Shown here: piece by piece, positions 54,560 through 63,617 of the stretch
Layout: every line of letters starts with the position of its first letter
How positions within the stretch are numbered: position 1 is the first letter of the stretch
Assembly: GCA_017642935.1 (NCBI GenBank)
Contig: JAEPOK010000001.1
Span: 1,409,192-1,473,191, forward strand
Direction of reading: 5' to 3'
Origin: Hyphomicrobiales bacterium
Lineage (GTDB): Bacteria > Pseudomonadota > Alphaproteobacteria > Rhizobiales > MH13
Length of the DNA stretch: 64,000 nt
Made by a program: the position numbers and the translations under genes
Notes under the pieces: generated by a model
Database searches by the model: none
Told to the model about the DNA's origin: nothing
Seen by the model: only the letters and a program-made list of their open reading frames with translations

Positions 54560-56059
54560 ATGCTCGAAGCCGTCCTCTCGGCGCTGACGCCGTTCAATCT
54601 TGTGCTCGCGTTTGTTGGCGTCGTACTTGGTACACTGATCGGTGCGCTGCCCGGCCTCTCAGCCACCATGGCCGTGGCGGTGCTTGTGCCGTTCACCTTC
54701 ACCATGGACCCGGCGTCGGGGCTCATCGCGCTGGGTGCGGTCTATACGGGGGCCATTTATGGCGGCGCCTATGCCGCCATTTTGGTCAACACGCCCGGCA
54801 CGCCAGCCGCCATCGCCACGTCGCTGGATGGCTTTCCGATGGCCAAGCGCGGCGACGGTGATTTGGCTGTCACCATCTCCTGTTTTGCATCGGCCTTTGG
54901 CGGCATTGTCGGTGCGCTAGCACTCCTGATTGTCGCGCCGCCCTTGGCCACCATCGCACTGAGCTTTGGGCCGGTGGAATACTTCTGGTTGGCGATCTTT
55001 GGCCTGTCGCTGATTGCGGTTTTGTCTCGCGGCGCGACACTGAAAGGCATCATTGGCGGGTTTATTGGCCTTGGCCTGTCAACCGTGGGGTCGGCCGTCA
55101 TCGGCGGCGATGTGCGCTACACCTTCGGCGAACCAGCCTTATTGGGCGGCATCCACATCATCCCGGCGCTTATTGGCATCTACTGCGTGCCGGTGCTTCT
55201 CAATATGGTTGGCAACAGCGATCCGCATATTGAGCGTGCCGAACGTGGACGCGGCACACGCATACCCGAAGCCTTGGGGCATTTGTGGCGCGGCAAGTTC
55301 AATCTGGTCCGGTCATCCGTGGTCGGAACAGTGGTCGGCATCCTTCCCGCCGCTGGTGGTGCGGTGGCAGGGCTGGTTGCCTATTCGGAGGCGCGGCGCA
55401 CATCCAAACACCGCAAAGACTTTGGCAAGGGCGCACCTGACGGGGTTATCGCTTCGGAATCCGCCAACTCGGCAACGGTCGGCGGTGGGTTCGTGCCAAC
55501 CCTTGTGCTGGGCATTCCGGGCACACCGCCAGATGCGGTGATTTTGGGTGCGCTGCTCGTTCAGGGCATTCGCGTTGGGCCCCAGCTCTTCACCGAGCAA
55601 GCCGATTTGGTGTTCACATTTGTCTTCGGATTGTTGATTGCCACGGTGCTGATGATCCCAACCGGCCTCGTTATTGGCCGTTCCGCCTATCACGCGATCT
55701 CGTCCATTCCGAAATCCGCGCTGGCGCCGGCCATTGGCGTTCTCATCGTCATTGGATCGTTCGCCGTTGAGCAAAACGTAATGCACGTACTGATGATGGT
55801 CATTCTCGGCGGTTTCGCGTGGGTGGCGCTACGTCATGGCTTCGAGCCTTCGCCCATCGTGCTCGGCCTGATTCTCGGACCGATCGCGGAACAGGGTTTT
55901 GTGCAAGCCTGGCTGATCGGCACAGCATCTGGCGATCTGTGGGGGCAATATTTTGGCCGCCCGATCTCGCTGGCAATCATCTTCTTCACGCTTCTCACGC
56001 TGCTATGGCCGATCTGGTCGGACAGACGCGCCGCCCGCAAGGAGACGCGCCATGTCTGA
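54560..56059 (+). CDS. Tripartite tricarboxylate transporter, large permease (TctA)
   Basis: 499 residues, about 10-12 helices. Family signatures: FVGVVLGTLIGALPGLSATMAVAVLVPFTF, GAVYTGAIYGGAYAAILVNTPGTPA and the second copy ESANSATVGGGFVPTLVLGIPG. Start ATG with GAGG upstream. Confidence 0.93.
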   Translation: MLEAVLSALTPFNLVLAFVGVVLGTLIGALPGLSATMAVAVLVPFTFTMDPASGLIALGAVYTGAIYGGAYAAILVNTPGTPAAIATSLDGFPMAKRGDGDLAVTISCFASAFGGIVGALALLIVAPPLATIALSFGPVEYFWLAIFGLSLIAVLSRGATLKGIIGGFIGLGLSTVGSAVIGGDVRYTFGEPALLGGIHIIPALIGIYCVPVLLNMVGNSDPHIERAERGRGTRIPEALGHLWRGKFNLVRSSVVGTVVGILPAAGGAVAGLVAYSEARRTSKHRKDFGKGAPDGVIASESANSATVGGGFVPTLVLGIPGTPPDAVILGALLVQGIRVGPQLFTEQADLVFTFVFGLLIATVLMIPTGLVIGRSAYHAISSIPKSALAPAIGVLIVIGSFAVEQNVMHVLMMVILGGFAWVALRHGFEPSPIVLGLILGPIAEQGFVQAWLIGTASGDLWGQYFGRPISLAIIFFTLLTLLWPIWSDRRAARKETRHV

Positions 56060-56522
56060 TGAACTATCTAGTGCTGCTTCGGATGGAGCGGCAGCACGAT
56101 TGCGTCATCGCGACATGCTGCCAGCGCTCGTTCTATTCGCGCTTGGAGCCTATGCGATGTGGGAGGCAAATGCCATGTCGGTCATGGGTCGTGTGTTCCC
56201 AACGTTGGCGAGTATGGGTTTGTTGCTGGGCTCCATCGCACTGGCCACGCGAGCGTTCATCTGGCAACCCGCACCGGTCTTCGCGGTTGGGACAGTCGCA
56301 CGTCCTCTCCTGCTTCTTGCGGTCCTTATTGGCTGGGCGGTGTTTCTTCCAGTGGTCGGCTTCGTCCCGGTTTCTATCGCTGGAGCGTTGCTCGTAAGCC
56401 TTGTTGCCGAGCAGGAGCAGCGCACACGCCGTGGGCTTTTGATCCAAGCGGCCGGACTTATCACCCTTGTCATGCTTATTGCTCTGGTTTTCGGCCAGTT
56501 CCTAAAGGTCAACCTGCCATGA
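56052..56522 (+). CDS. Tripartite tricarboxylate transporter, small permease (TctB)
   Basis: 156 residues, four helices (MLPALVLFALGAYAMWEA, VFPTLASMGLLLGSIALA, LLLLAVLIGWAVFLPVV, AAGLITLVMLIALVFG). ATG 56052 overlaps the tctA stop by eight bases, and the TGA overlaps the leuC start (ATGA). Confidence 0.88.
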   Translation: MSDELSSAASDGAAARLRHRDMLPALVLFALGAYAMWEANAMSVMGRVFPTLASMGLLLGSIALATRAFIWQPAPVFAVGTVARPLLLLAVLIGWAVFLPVVGFVPVSIAGALLVSLVAEQEQRTRRGLLIQAAGLITLVMLIALVFGQFLKVNLP

Positions 56523-57937
56523 TCCCGTCTTCTAGTGCCAAGTCGCTCACTCTGTACGAAAAGCTTGTTGCCCAAAACACTGTGCGTCGCATCGATGATG
56601 AAACGGTGCTGCTCTACGTCGATTTTCACATCATGAATGAGTACACCTCGCCGCAGGCCTTCGCTGGTTTGCATGCGGCAGACCGTGAGGTATGGCGACC
56701 GGACGCCCACCTCGCCGTCGTTGATCATGTCAATCCAACGCGCCCTGTGGCTCGCGTTGAGGACATTCAGGATGAGGGCGGTCGACTGCAAATCCAAACG
56801 CTCAGCGCAAATTGTGAGCGTCATGATATTGAGCTGTTTGACCTGTTCGATCCGCGGCAGGGCATCGAACACATCGTCGTGCCAGAAAATGGCATGGCAT
56901 GGCCTGGCATGGTGATCGCCTGCGGCGATAGCCACACCACCACGTATGGCGCGTTTGGAGCGCTTGGGTTCGGCATCGGCACATCGGAGATCGAGCATGT
57001 GTTGGCCACCCAAACACTTGCCTATTCGGTGCTCAAGCCGATGCGCGTCACCATCAACGGCGCCCTCGGACCGGGCTGTACCGCCAAAGATATCGTGATG
57101 GCCTTCATCGCTGAAGTTGGTGCAGCAGGTGCCTCCGGCTTTGCCGTTGAGTTTGCGGGAGAGGTGATTACCGCGCTCGACATGGCCGGTCGAATGACGA
57201 TCTGCAACATGGCTGTGGAGGCTGGAGCGCGAGCCGCATTGATCGCGCCTGACGATCAGGTTTTCGCCTATCTTGAGGGTCGTGATCGCGCACCAAAGGG
57301 TGACGCCTGGACCAGTGCCCTCGCCTACTGGCGCACATTGAAAAGCGATCCTGATGCGGCCTTTGCACGCGAAGTCGCCCTGGACGCCACGGCCATTGCG
57401 CCGCTGGTCACCTGGGGGACGTCACCCGATCAAGCTCAGCCTATATCCGGCTCCGTCCCCTCACCACAGTCGCCAGCCGACGAACGCGCCTTAGCCTATA
57501 TGGGCCTCAATCCGGGCACGCCGCTGACGGAGATTCCCATCGACCGGGCGTTCATCGGCTCGTGTACGAACTCCCGCATTGAAGACCTGCGCCGCGCTGC
57601 AACCATCATCAAAGGCCGAACCGTGGCGCCGCAGGTTACGGCGATCGTTGTGCCAGGCTCCAAGCAGGTGCGTGCTGCCGCTGAAGCGGATGGATTGGAT
57701 CAGGTGTTTCTTGAGGCAGGTTTTGAATGGCGCGGATCGGGCTGTTCCATGTGTCTTGCCATGAACGATGATGTCGCTGCGAATGGCGAACGCTGCGCAA
57801 GTTCGACCAACCGCAACTTTGAAGGCCGACAGGGCAAGGGCGCGCGCACCCATCTGATGAGCCCGGAGATGGTCGCTGCCGCAGCTGTGACTGGTTATCT
57901 GGCCGACGTTCGGGCCATGGATCGGAGCGCATCATGA
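56519..57937 (+). CDS. leuC: 3-isopropylmalate dehydratase large subunit paralogue
   Basis: 472 residues of the aconitase superfamily. [4Fe-4S] ligands lie in FIGSCTNSRIEDL and GSGCSMCLAMNDD; STNRNFEGRQGKGARTHLMSP is a LeuC signature, and GDSHTTTYGAFGALGFGIG is also conserved. LeuCD isomerises isopropylmalate in leucine synthesis, but homologues hydrate citraconate, dimethylmaleate and related acids. The direct overlap with tctB suggests a catabolic role on the imported acid. Whether it is the leucine enzyme cannot be decided here. Confidence 0.88.
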   Translation: MIPSSSAKSLTLYEKLVAQNTVRRIDDETVLLYVDFHIMNEYTSPQAFAGLHAADREVWRPDAHLAVVDHVNPTRPVARVEDIQDEGGRLQIQTLSANCERHDIELFDLFDPRQGIEHIVVPENGMAWPGMVIACGDSHTTTYGAFGALGFGIGTSEIEHVLATQTLAYSVLKPMRVTINGALGPGCTAKDIVMAFIAEVGAAGASGFAVEFAGEVITALDMAGRMTICNMAVEAGARAALIAPDDQVFAYLEGRDRAPKGDAWTSALAYWRTLKSDPDAAFAREVALDATAIAPLVTWGTSPDQAQPISGSVPSPQSPADERALAYMGLNPGTPLTEIPIDRAFIGSCTNSRIEDLRRAATIIKGRTVAPQVTAIVVPGSKQVRAAAEADGLDQVFLEAGFEWRGSGCSMCLAMNDDVAANGERCASSTNRNFEGRQGKGARTHLMSPEMVAAAAVTGYLADVRAMDRSAS

Positions 57938-58545
57938 CTCCATTCACCAGGCTCACCGCCATTGCCGCGCCGCTGCCGCAGCCCAACATCGACACCGATG
58001 TTATCATGCCCAAACAGTTCCTGAAACGGATCGACCGGAAGGGGCTCGCCGAAGGCGCGTTTCACGATCTGCGCTTCACAAATGGTCAGCCAAACCCTGA
58101 GTTCATTCTCAACCAACCGCCTTATGTTGGCGCGGAAATTCTCGTGTGCGGCGACAATTTCGGCTGTGGCTCGAGCCGGGAATACGCCGTCTGGGGCCTG
58201 ATGCAGCTTGGCATTCGCGCGATCATCGCACCCACAATTGCAGGCATCTTTTTTGGCAATTGCGAGATGAATGGCCTGTTGGCGATCACCTTGCCAGAAA
58301 ACGAGGTGGCGACGCTTTTGGATCGTGTCGCCAACCCCGAGGATGCGACGCTCACGATCAATCTGCCGAACCAAACGATTGAAATTCCGAGCCTTGATCC
58401 GATTACCTTCAAGATTGGCGAGGCGCGCAAACGCAACCTGATGACCGGCGTCGATCATGTGGGCCAAACGCTTGCCTTGTCCGATGAAATCAAAGACTTC
58501 GAGTCTGAGCAGCGCAACGCGCAAAACTGGCTCTGGGGCCAATAA
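57934..58545 (+). CDS. leuD: 3-isopropylmalate dehydratase small subunit paralogue
   Basis: 203 residues; swivelling domain of the hydratase. Signatures: PNIDTDVIMPKQFLKRIDR, GDNFGCGSSREYAVWGL (substrate-carboxylate binding Ser-Arg), and IIAPTIAGIFFGNCEMNGLL. ATGA overlap with leuC. Its stop ends the operon; a 433-base gap follows. Confidence 0.88.
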   Translation: MTPFTRLTAIAAPLPQPNIDTDVIMPKQFLKRIDRKGLAEGAFHDLRFTNGQPNPEFILNQPPYVGAEILVCGDNFGCGSSREYAVWGLMQLGIRAIIAPTIAGIFFGNCEMNGLLAITLPENEVATLLDRVANPEDATLTINLPNQTIEIPSLDPITFKIGEARKRNLMTGVDHVGQTLALSDEIKDFESEQRNAQNWLWGQ

Positions 58546-58978
58546 ACCTTCTGAACAGCCGGGCTATCAGCTCACACAACGTGGTCGAACTCAAACACCT
58601 GGGGGGGGATGACGAACGACACGTTCCCTACTCCCACTCTATCAATTCTTGAGCGTCTAAGAAGTTGAGTTTTCGCAGGTTTTCCAAGCTGCGAGAGCCA
58701 CATTCCGTCAAATGGTTAGCTTGTTGAAATAACTATAAATTTTGCGATTCATACTCTCGTGATCAGTTCAAATGCCACGCCGTTTGCACTAACGTCTCGA
58801 GACCTTTGGATTGATCAAGCACAGATGATTGTTGCTACACTCATAAAGTCGGCAATATCGACACCATTTGAGTGTCAGTTTTCGACCCTCGTCACCGCGA
58901 ACATCCGATTTGTTTCGCTCGTAGCATCCCCGCAGCGGACGCAACGGTCACGTGGCAAAGCATTGAAAAATACAGGGC
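58546..58978. other. 433-base intergenic region between convergent operons
   Basis: More AT-rich than its surroundings, especially near 58700-58780. No full gene is seen. On the minus strand, a 34-codon open stretch (58631-58732) ends in ELIEWE-stop and looks like a protein C-terminus. No clear terminator hairpin was found for either operon. Confidence 0.4.
58628..58732 (-). pseudogene. Possible C-terminal remnant of a lost gene
   Basis: A short minus-strand frame from just after a TAG (58733-58735) to a TAG (58628-58630). Its last residues read NLRKLNFLDAQELIEWE, with protein-like composition but no ATG. No family recognised, and chance cannot be excluded. Confidence 0.2.
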
Positions 58979-59860
58979 TTAACAAATCGTCAGTCCAGAC
59001 AAAGCCAACGAGACCTGAGTACCGTTCCACCACTTCAGTCCCTCTGACGCAAAAGTGCTGCCAGGGTACTTCGAACTATTTCTGCCCGCTAAGACCTGGC
59101 TCCATTGATCGAAAGCGTTCGCGATCAAGATCTTGTCCGAGCCGATAACAAAGGTGCTCACGCCGACCGCTTGCCATCGCGCCATGAGCTCTTTGCACTC
59201 GCCCGGATCGGGGGAAAAAACCGGCATGACGACCGGGATGCCAGCGTCGCCAGCGCATCGGACCATGGCCTCCACGGCGTTCAGAACATCGGGATGTCGC
59301 CAGTTGCCGTTGTGGCCCATGGAAACAGATAAGTCGAAGGGCCCAAACATTAGTGCGCGCAATCCGGCGGTTGCGCAGATCGCTTCGATGTTGTCGTAAC
59401 CGGCCTGCGTTTCGACCAAGCCGATGATCCCAACGCGCGCTTCTTCCTGCGCTACATAGGCTTCCCAGTTGCGGATGAAGTGGCCGCCGGAGCGGCAACA
59501 GGGGCAAGCACCGCGCAGCCCGTGCGGGCCAAAGCGGGTCGCCGCAACGGCCAGCGCCGCGCCCTCGGCCGTCTCAAGATTGGGCACCACGATATGACGA
59601 ATGCCGGCGTCCAGCGCCTTCATGATGGTCACAGGATCGTTGGTGGGAACGCGCACCGCGCAGGCGATATCATTGGCATCAGTGGCACGCGCCAGGTTCT
59701 CCGCCGTCTCCATACCAAAGATGCCATGCTCGCAATCGATGATGGTGAAGCTAAATCCATTCAGGCCAATGATATCGACAAGCTCGGGCGCGGCGATCTG
59801 CGTCCAGGTGCCCAGGCTTGTCTCATCGGATGCCAGAAGTGCCTGAAGGTCACGCCTCAT
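58979..59860 (-). CDS. HpcH/HpaI family aldolase/citrate lyase-type protein
   Basis: 293 residues, TIM barrel. Class II pyruvate aldolases of this family cleave 4-hydroxy-2-oxo acids with a divalent metal. Seen: IIDCEHGIFGMET, IVVPNLETAEGAALAV, GLVETQAGYDN (metal Glu) and MFGPFDLSVSMG (metal Asp). A tail of about 30 residues extends past the usual end. ATG 59860 overlaps the RidA-like stop (ATGA). Confidence 0.87.
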   Translation of the reverse strand: MRRDLQALLASDETSLGTWTQIAAPELVDIIGLNGFSFTIIDCEHGIFGMETAENLARATDANDIACAVRVPTNDPVTIMKALDAGIRHIVVPNLETAEGAALAVAATRFGPHGLRGACPCCRSGGHFIRNWEAYVAQEEARVGIIGLVETQAGYDNIEAICATAGLRALMFGPFDLSVSMGHNGNWRHPDVLNAVEAMVRCAGDAGIPVVMPVFSPDPGECKELMARWQAVGVSTFVIGSDKILIANAFDQWSQVLAGRNSSKYPGSTFASEGLKWWNGTQVSLALSGLTIC

Positions 59861-60261
59861 TCGTCTGCCAGTCCCAACACCGCTTTGCATTTGATCTCGA
59901 CGATGATGCCTGGCATCGAGAAGCCCTTCACCGCAAAGCCCGTCCACGTTGGGTAGCGGTTGGTGAAGTAGCGATCCTTCACAGCCATGAAGATTTTAAG
60001 GTTGCCCATGTCTTCGGCAAACCAAGTTTCAAGCTCAACCACATCGTCGAACGTTGCACTGGCGGCATCCAGCACTTTGCCGACATTCTCAAAGGCTTGG
60101 GCGTACTGCTCCTCAATGCCCTCAACGACATTCAGGTTTTCGTCGCGCCCCACTTGGCCTGACAGGTAAAGCGTGTCGCCCACTTGGATCGCCGGCGCGT
60201 AGTGGTAGGAGTCGTAAATGTTTTCCATCCCCGGCGGGATGATGACTTTCCGAGTTGCCAT
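59857..60261 (-). CDS. RidA/YjgF family protein without the catalytic Arg
   Basis: 134 residues: YLSGQVGRDE, YAQAFENVGKVLDAASATFDDVVELE and VEIKCKAVL. In RidA a conserved Arg just before the last strands binds the carboxylate of the enamine. Here that place reads YPTWTGFAV, with Trp instead of Arg, so imine deaminase activity is not expected. It lies between the dehydrogenase and aldolase genes. Confidence 0.85.
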   Translation of the reverse strand: MATRKVIIPPGMENIYDSYHYAPAIQVGDTLYLSGQVGRDENLNVVEGIEEQYAQAFENVGKVLDAASATFDDVVELETWFAEDMGNLKIFMAVKDRYFTNRYPTWTGFAVKGFSMPGIIVEIKCKAVLGLADE

Positions 60262-60264
60262 AAA

Positions 60265-62295
60265 TCACCTCATGTAACAGGCGGTTTGGATGGATTCGAT
60301 GATGCGCTTGGTGTCGGGCATGAACGCGCGCTCCAGCCGATCATTGTAGGGAACCGGCATATCTGGCGCGCCGACGCGCTCTACTGGAGCATCGAGCCAG
60401 TCAAACGCTTGGTGCTGGATCGTCGCTGCAATTTCGCCGCCAAAGCCGCCAAAGGTTGGGGCCTCATGCACGACAACGGCGCGGTTTGTTTTTTGAACGC
60501 TTGCGATGATCGTTTCGGTGTCGAGCGGCTTGATGGTGCGCGGGTCAATCACCTCCACACTCACGCCTTTAGTGGCCATGCGGTCGGCCGCTTGCAGGGC
60601 TCGCTCGACCATGGCCAGCGTGGCGATGACGGTGCAGTCGGTTCCCTCACGCACGATGCGCGCTTTGCCCGGTTCAATCAGGTAGCGTTCTTCAGGCACC
60701 GCTTGTTCGGCGCCGAGATAGAGCAATTTGTGTTCTAAAAACACGACCGGACCATCCGAGCGGATAGCCGAAGCCATCAAGCCTTTTGCGTCATAGGCAG
60801 AGGCGGGCGCATAGACCTCTAGGCCAGGGATGTTGGCAAAAAGCATCTCCAGCGACTGGCTGTGCTGTGCGGCGAGCCGGATGCCGCCGCCCTGTGGGCC
60901 ACGGAACACGATAGGCACCTTGGCTTTGCCGCCGAGCATGAAGCGCGCCTTGGCTGCCTGATTGATGATCGCATCCATCATTAGGGTCACAAAATCCCAA
61001 AGCTGCGCTTCGACAATAACGCGCTTGCCTTGCAGGGCTGCTCCAACACCACACGTTGCAATTGCGCCTTCAGAGATTGGCGTGTCGCGCACGCGCTCCG
61101 GCCCGAAAGCATCTATCAGACCGACCGTCAGCCCAAAAATACCCCCGATGTGGCCGATGTCTTCCCCGAGCAGGATCACGCCTTCATCGTGCGCCATCTC
61201 CAGGTGGAAGGCTTCGTTGATCGCCTCCTTGTAGGTAAGCTTGCGTTCCCCTGGCGCCGGCAAAACCGATAGCGCTGCCATGCTTGGAACGCTGACAAGT
61301 TCGGCGGCGTCTTCAAGCGACGGCTCAGCCTGTGCTGCGGCCCAGTCAATCGCGGCCTCCACTTCGACGTGGGTGCTTGAGAGCGTCTCATCATATCGCT
61401 CCTGATCGAGCTGCTTCTGCTGAATCAGACGATCGCGCAATCGAATGATGGGATCCTGACTGCGCCAGGCATCCTCCTCATCGGACGTACGATAGGCCGG
61501 CAGGTTGGCGCGCATGGAATGGTCATCCCAGCGGTATGTGAGCGCCTCAATGAGCGTTGGTCCCTCACCATCGCGTGCGCGCAGTGCAGCTTGTTCCATC
61601 GCCTGGCGCACCGCACCGACATCGTTGCCATCCACTCGAGTGTTGGGCACGCCGTAGGCATTGCCCCGAGCAGCTATTGAGGGCCCAGCGGTGACCATCT
61701 CCGTCGGCGTTGACAGGCCGTATTGATTGTTCTCGCAAAAGAAGATTAGCGGCAACTTCCAGATGGCCGCCAGGTTCATCGCCTCGTGGAAGATACCTTC
61801 ATTGGCCGCGCCATCGCCGAAAAAGCTGATGCCGATTTGACCCTGGCCATCCAGTTTGGCGGCAAGAGCCGCCCCGGTGCCAAGGCCCATTCCCGCGCCA
61901 ATAATACCATTGGCGCCCAGTATGTTCCGCTCCACATCGGCGATGTGCATCGAGCCGCCAATTCCAGCGCAATAGCCCGCCTGCTTGCCCATCAGTTCTG
62001 CAAACATGCGGCCCATGTCCGCGCCCTTGGCAAGCGTGTGCCCGTGCCCACGATGATGGGTGAGCAGGAAGTCCTCCGGTTCCAGAACAGCACATGCACC
62101 GGCAGCAATAGCTTCTTGACCAACGCTGGAGTGCGCTGTGCCCTTGATGACGCCGTCAAGAAACAGCTCCTTGGCACGCACCTCAAACTGGCGGATGCGC
62201 AGCATCAGGCGCAGAGCCACATACTGCTCTTCGAACGTCATGCGGTTGCTTGTCGTGTTGCCGGCAAGATCGGCGAGGATGGACACGTCAGCCAT
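60265..62295 (-). CDS. Fused E1 alpha-beta dehydrogenase (thiamine-diphosphate)
   Basis: 676 residues combine E1 alpha (about 20-340) and E1 beta (about 350-676), which are normally separate. The thiamine-diphosphate motif is in FFGDGAANEGIFHEA...ENN, and the beta part has GEDIGHIGGIFGLT, DTPISEGAIAT, and RGPQGGGIRLAAQHSQS. The family decarboxylates pyruvate, 2-oxoisovalerate or acetoin and passes the acyl group to an E2 lipoyl protein. No E2 or E3 gene is within the window. It overlaps the DctM stop by one base. Confidence 0.9.
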   Translation of the reverse strand: MADVSILADLAGNTTSNRMTFEEQYVALRLMLRIRQFEVRAKELFLDGVIKGTAHSSVGQEAIAAGACAVLEPEDFLLTHHRGHGHTLAKGADMGRMFAELMGKQAGYCAGIGGSMHIADVERNILGANGIIGAGMGLGTGAALAAKLDGQGQIGISFFGDGAANEGIFHEAMNLAAIWKLPLIFFCENNQYGLSTPTEMVTAGPSIAARGNAYGVPNTRVDGNDVGAVRQAMEQAALRARDGEGPTLIEALTYRWDDHSMRANLPAYRTSDEEDAWRSQDPIIRLRDRLIQQKQLDQERYDETLSSTHVEVEAAIDWAAAQAEPSLEDAAELVSVPSMAALSVLPAPGERKLTYKEAINEAFHLEMAHDEGVILLGEDIGHIGGIFGLTVGLIDAFGPERVRDTPISEGAIATCGVGAALQGKRVIVEAQLWDFVTLMMDAIINQAAKARFMLGGKAKVPIVFRGPQGGGIRLAAQHSQSLEMLFANIPGLEVYAPASAYDAKGLMASAIRSDGPVVFLEHKLLYLGAEQAVPEERYLIEPGKARIVREGTDCTVIATLAMVERALQAADRMATKGVSVEVIDPRTIKPLDTETIIASVQKTNRAVVVHEAPTFGGFGGEIAATIQHQAFDWLDAPVERVGAPDMPVPYNDRLERAFMPDTKRIIESIQTACYMR

Positions 62296-63617
62296 CAGCC
62301 ACCCCCATAGACAAGACGTGGCAGCCAGAGCGAAAGGTCCGGCCAAACAAGCACGATGAGCAGCGCCAAAACCTGCAATCCGATAAAGGGCCACTGCGCA
62401 GCAAAAATATCCTGCAAGGTAACGCCCTCGGGTGCTGCGCCCTTAAGGTAGAAGCAGGCTGGTCCAAAGGGCGGTGTGAGGTAGGCGATCTGCATGGAGA
62501 GGTTGAAGACGATTCCAAACCAGAGCGGATCGTAGCCAAGCGTGCTCAGCACCGGCAGGAAGATCGGCATTGTGAGGAACAGGATGCCGATCCAGTCGAT
62601 GAAAAACCCAAGCAGGACGAAGACCCCCACCATGACCGCCAGGATAATCGTGGGGTTCTCTGAAATGCCTGAGAGCATCTCGCTTGCGAAATCGATCCCG
62701 CCCATCAGGTTGTAGACGCCGATGAGGGCATTGGTGCCAAAGACCAGCCAGAAGACCATGCCGCAAGTGCGCATCGCTTGGATGAAGACCTCTCGGATCA
62801 TGTCCAGCGTCAGCGTCCCGCGTACCCATGCAGCTAAACCGGAACCAAACGCACCAAGCGCCGCGCTCTCGGTGATGGACGCAAGGCCAGCATAGATAGA
62901 GACCAACACACCACCGGCCACCGCGACCGGCAGCGCAACACCCTTGAACAGGGCCAACTTCTCGCGGAGCGGCATGGCCTGTTCTTCAACGCTTAAAGCC
63001 GGGCCCATGGCCGGGTTTAGTCCACAGCGGATGAGCACATAGATCACATAGAAGCTGGCGAGCATCAGGCCGGGAAGCAGCGTTGCCAGAAACAACTGCG
63101 AGATGTTCACTTCAGCGGTGAGGCCGTAAAAGATCAGAATGATTGAAGGCGGGATCATCGTGCCGAGCGAGCCACCCGCCGTGACGATCCCAATGGCCAG
63201 CTTCTTGTCATAGCCAAGGCGCAGCATCTGGGGCAACGCGATAAGACCAAGCAGCACGATCTCGCCGCCAATGATGCCGGTCGTCGCGCCGAGGATGACG
63301 GCGACAAAGATTGTAACCACGCCGATACCACCACGCAGCGAACCCGCCCAGACGTGCAGCGCACGGTAGAGATCCCGCGCAACGCCGGACTTCTCCATGA
63401 AGCTCGCCATGATGACGAACATCGGCACGGCAATCAGAGCGAAGCTGTCGATGAAATCAACCGTACGGCTGCCCACAATGAACAACGAGTTGAGGCCGAA
63501 CTGCGTAACCGCCAGCACCACAGCGATGGAGCCGGAAACAAAGGCCAGAGGCACGCCCAGCATGAGCAGCGTCGCCATACTGGCCAAAATGAGAAGGGTG
63601 AGCGTCCCGATATCCAT
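62295..63617 (-). CDS. TRAP transporter large permease (DctM)
   Basis: 440 residues, about 12 helices. Family features: TLLILASMATLLMLGVPLAFVSG, ALIAVPMFVIMASFMEKSG, IMG-like AVILGATTGIIGGEIVLLG and GGSLGTMIPPSIILIFYG. TRAP systems import carboxylates with a sodium gradient and a periplasmic receptor, which is not in this window and may lie past 64000. Confidence 0.92.
   Translation of the reverse strand: MDIGTLTLLILASMATLLMLGVPLAFVSGSIAVVLAVTQFGLNSLFIVGSRTVDFIDSFALIAVPMFVIMASFMEKSGVARDLYRALHVWAGSLRGGIGVVTIFVAVILGATTGIIGGEIVLLGLIALPQMLRLGYDKKLAIGIVTAGGSLGTMIPPSIILIFYGLTAEVNISQLFLATLLPGLMLASFYVIYVLIRCGLNPAMGPALSVEEQAMPLREKLALFKGVALPVAVAGGVLVSIYAGLASITESAALGAFGSGLAAWVRGTLTLDMIREVFIQAMRTCGMVFWLVFGTNALIGVYNLMGGIDFASEMLSGISENPTIILAVMVGVFVLLGFFIDWIGILFLTMPIFLPVLSTLGYDPLWFGIVFNLSMQIAYLTPPFGPACFYLKGAAPEGVTLQDIFAAQWPFIGLQVLALLIVLVWPDLSLWLPRLVYGGG

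Noticed and set aside
56881-56915. Short repeated GGCATGGCATGGCCTGGCATGG-like stretch in leuC
   Set aside because: It encodes the normal ENGMAWPGM segment of LeuC; the repeat follows from codon choice.
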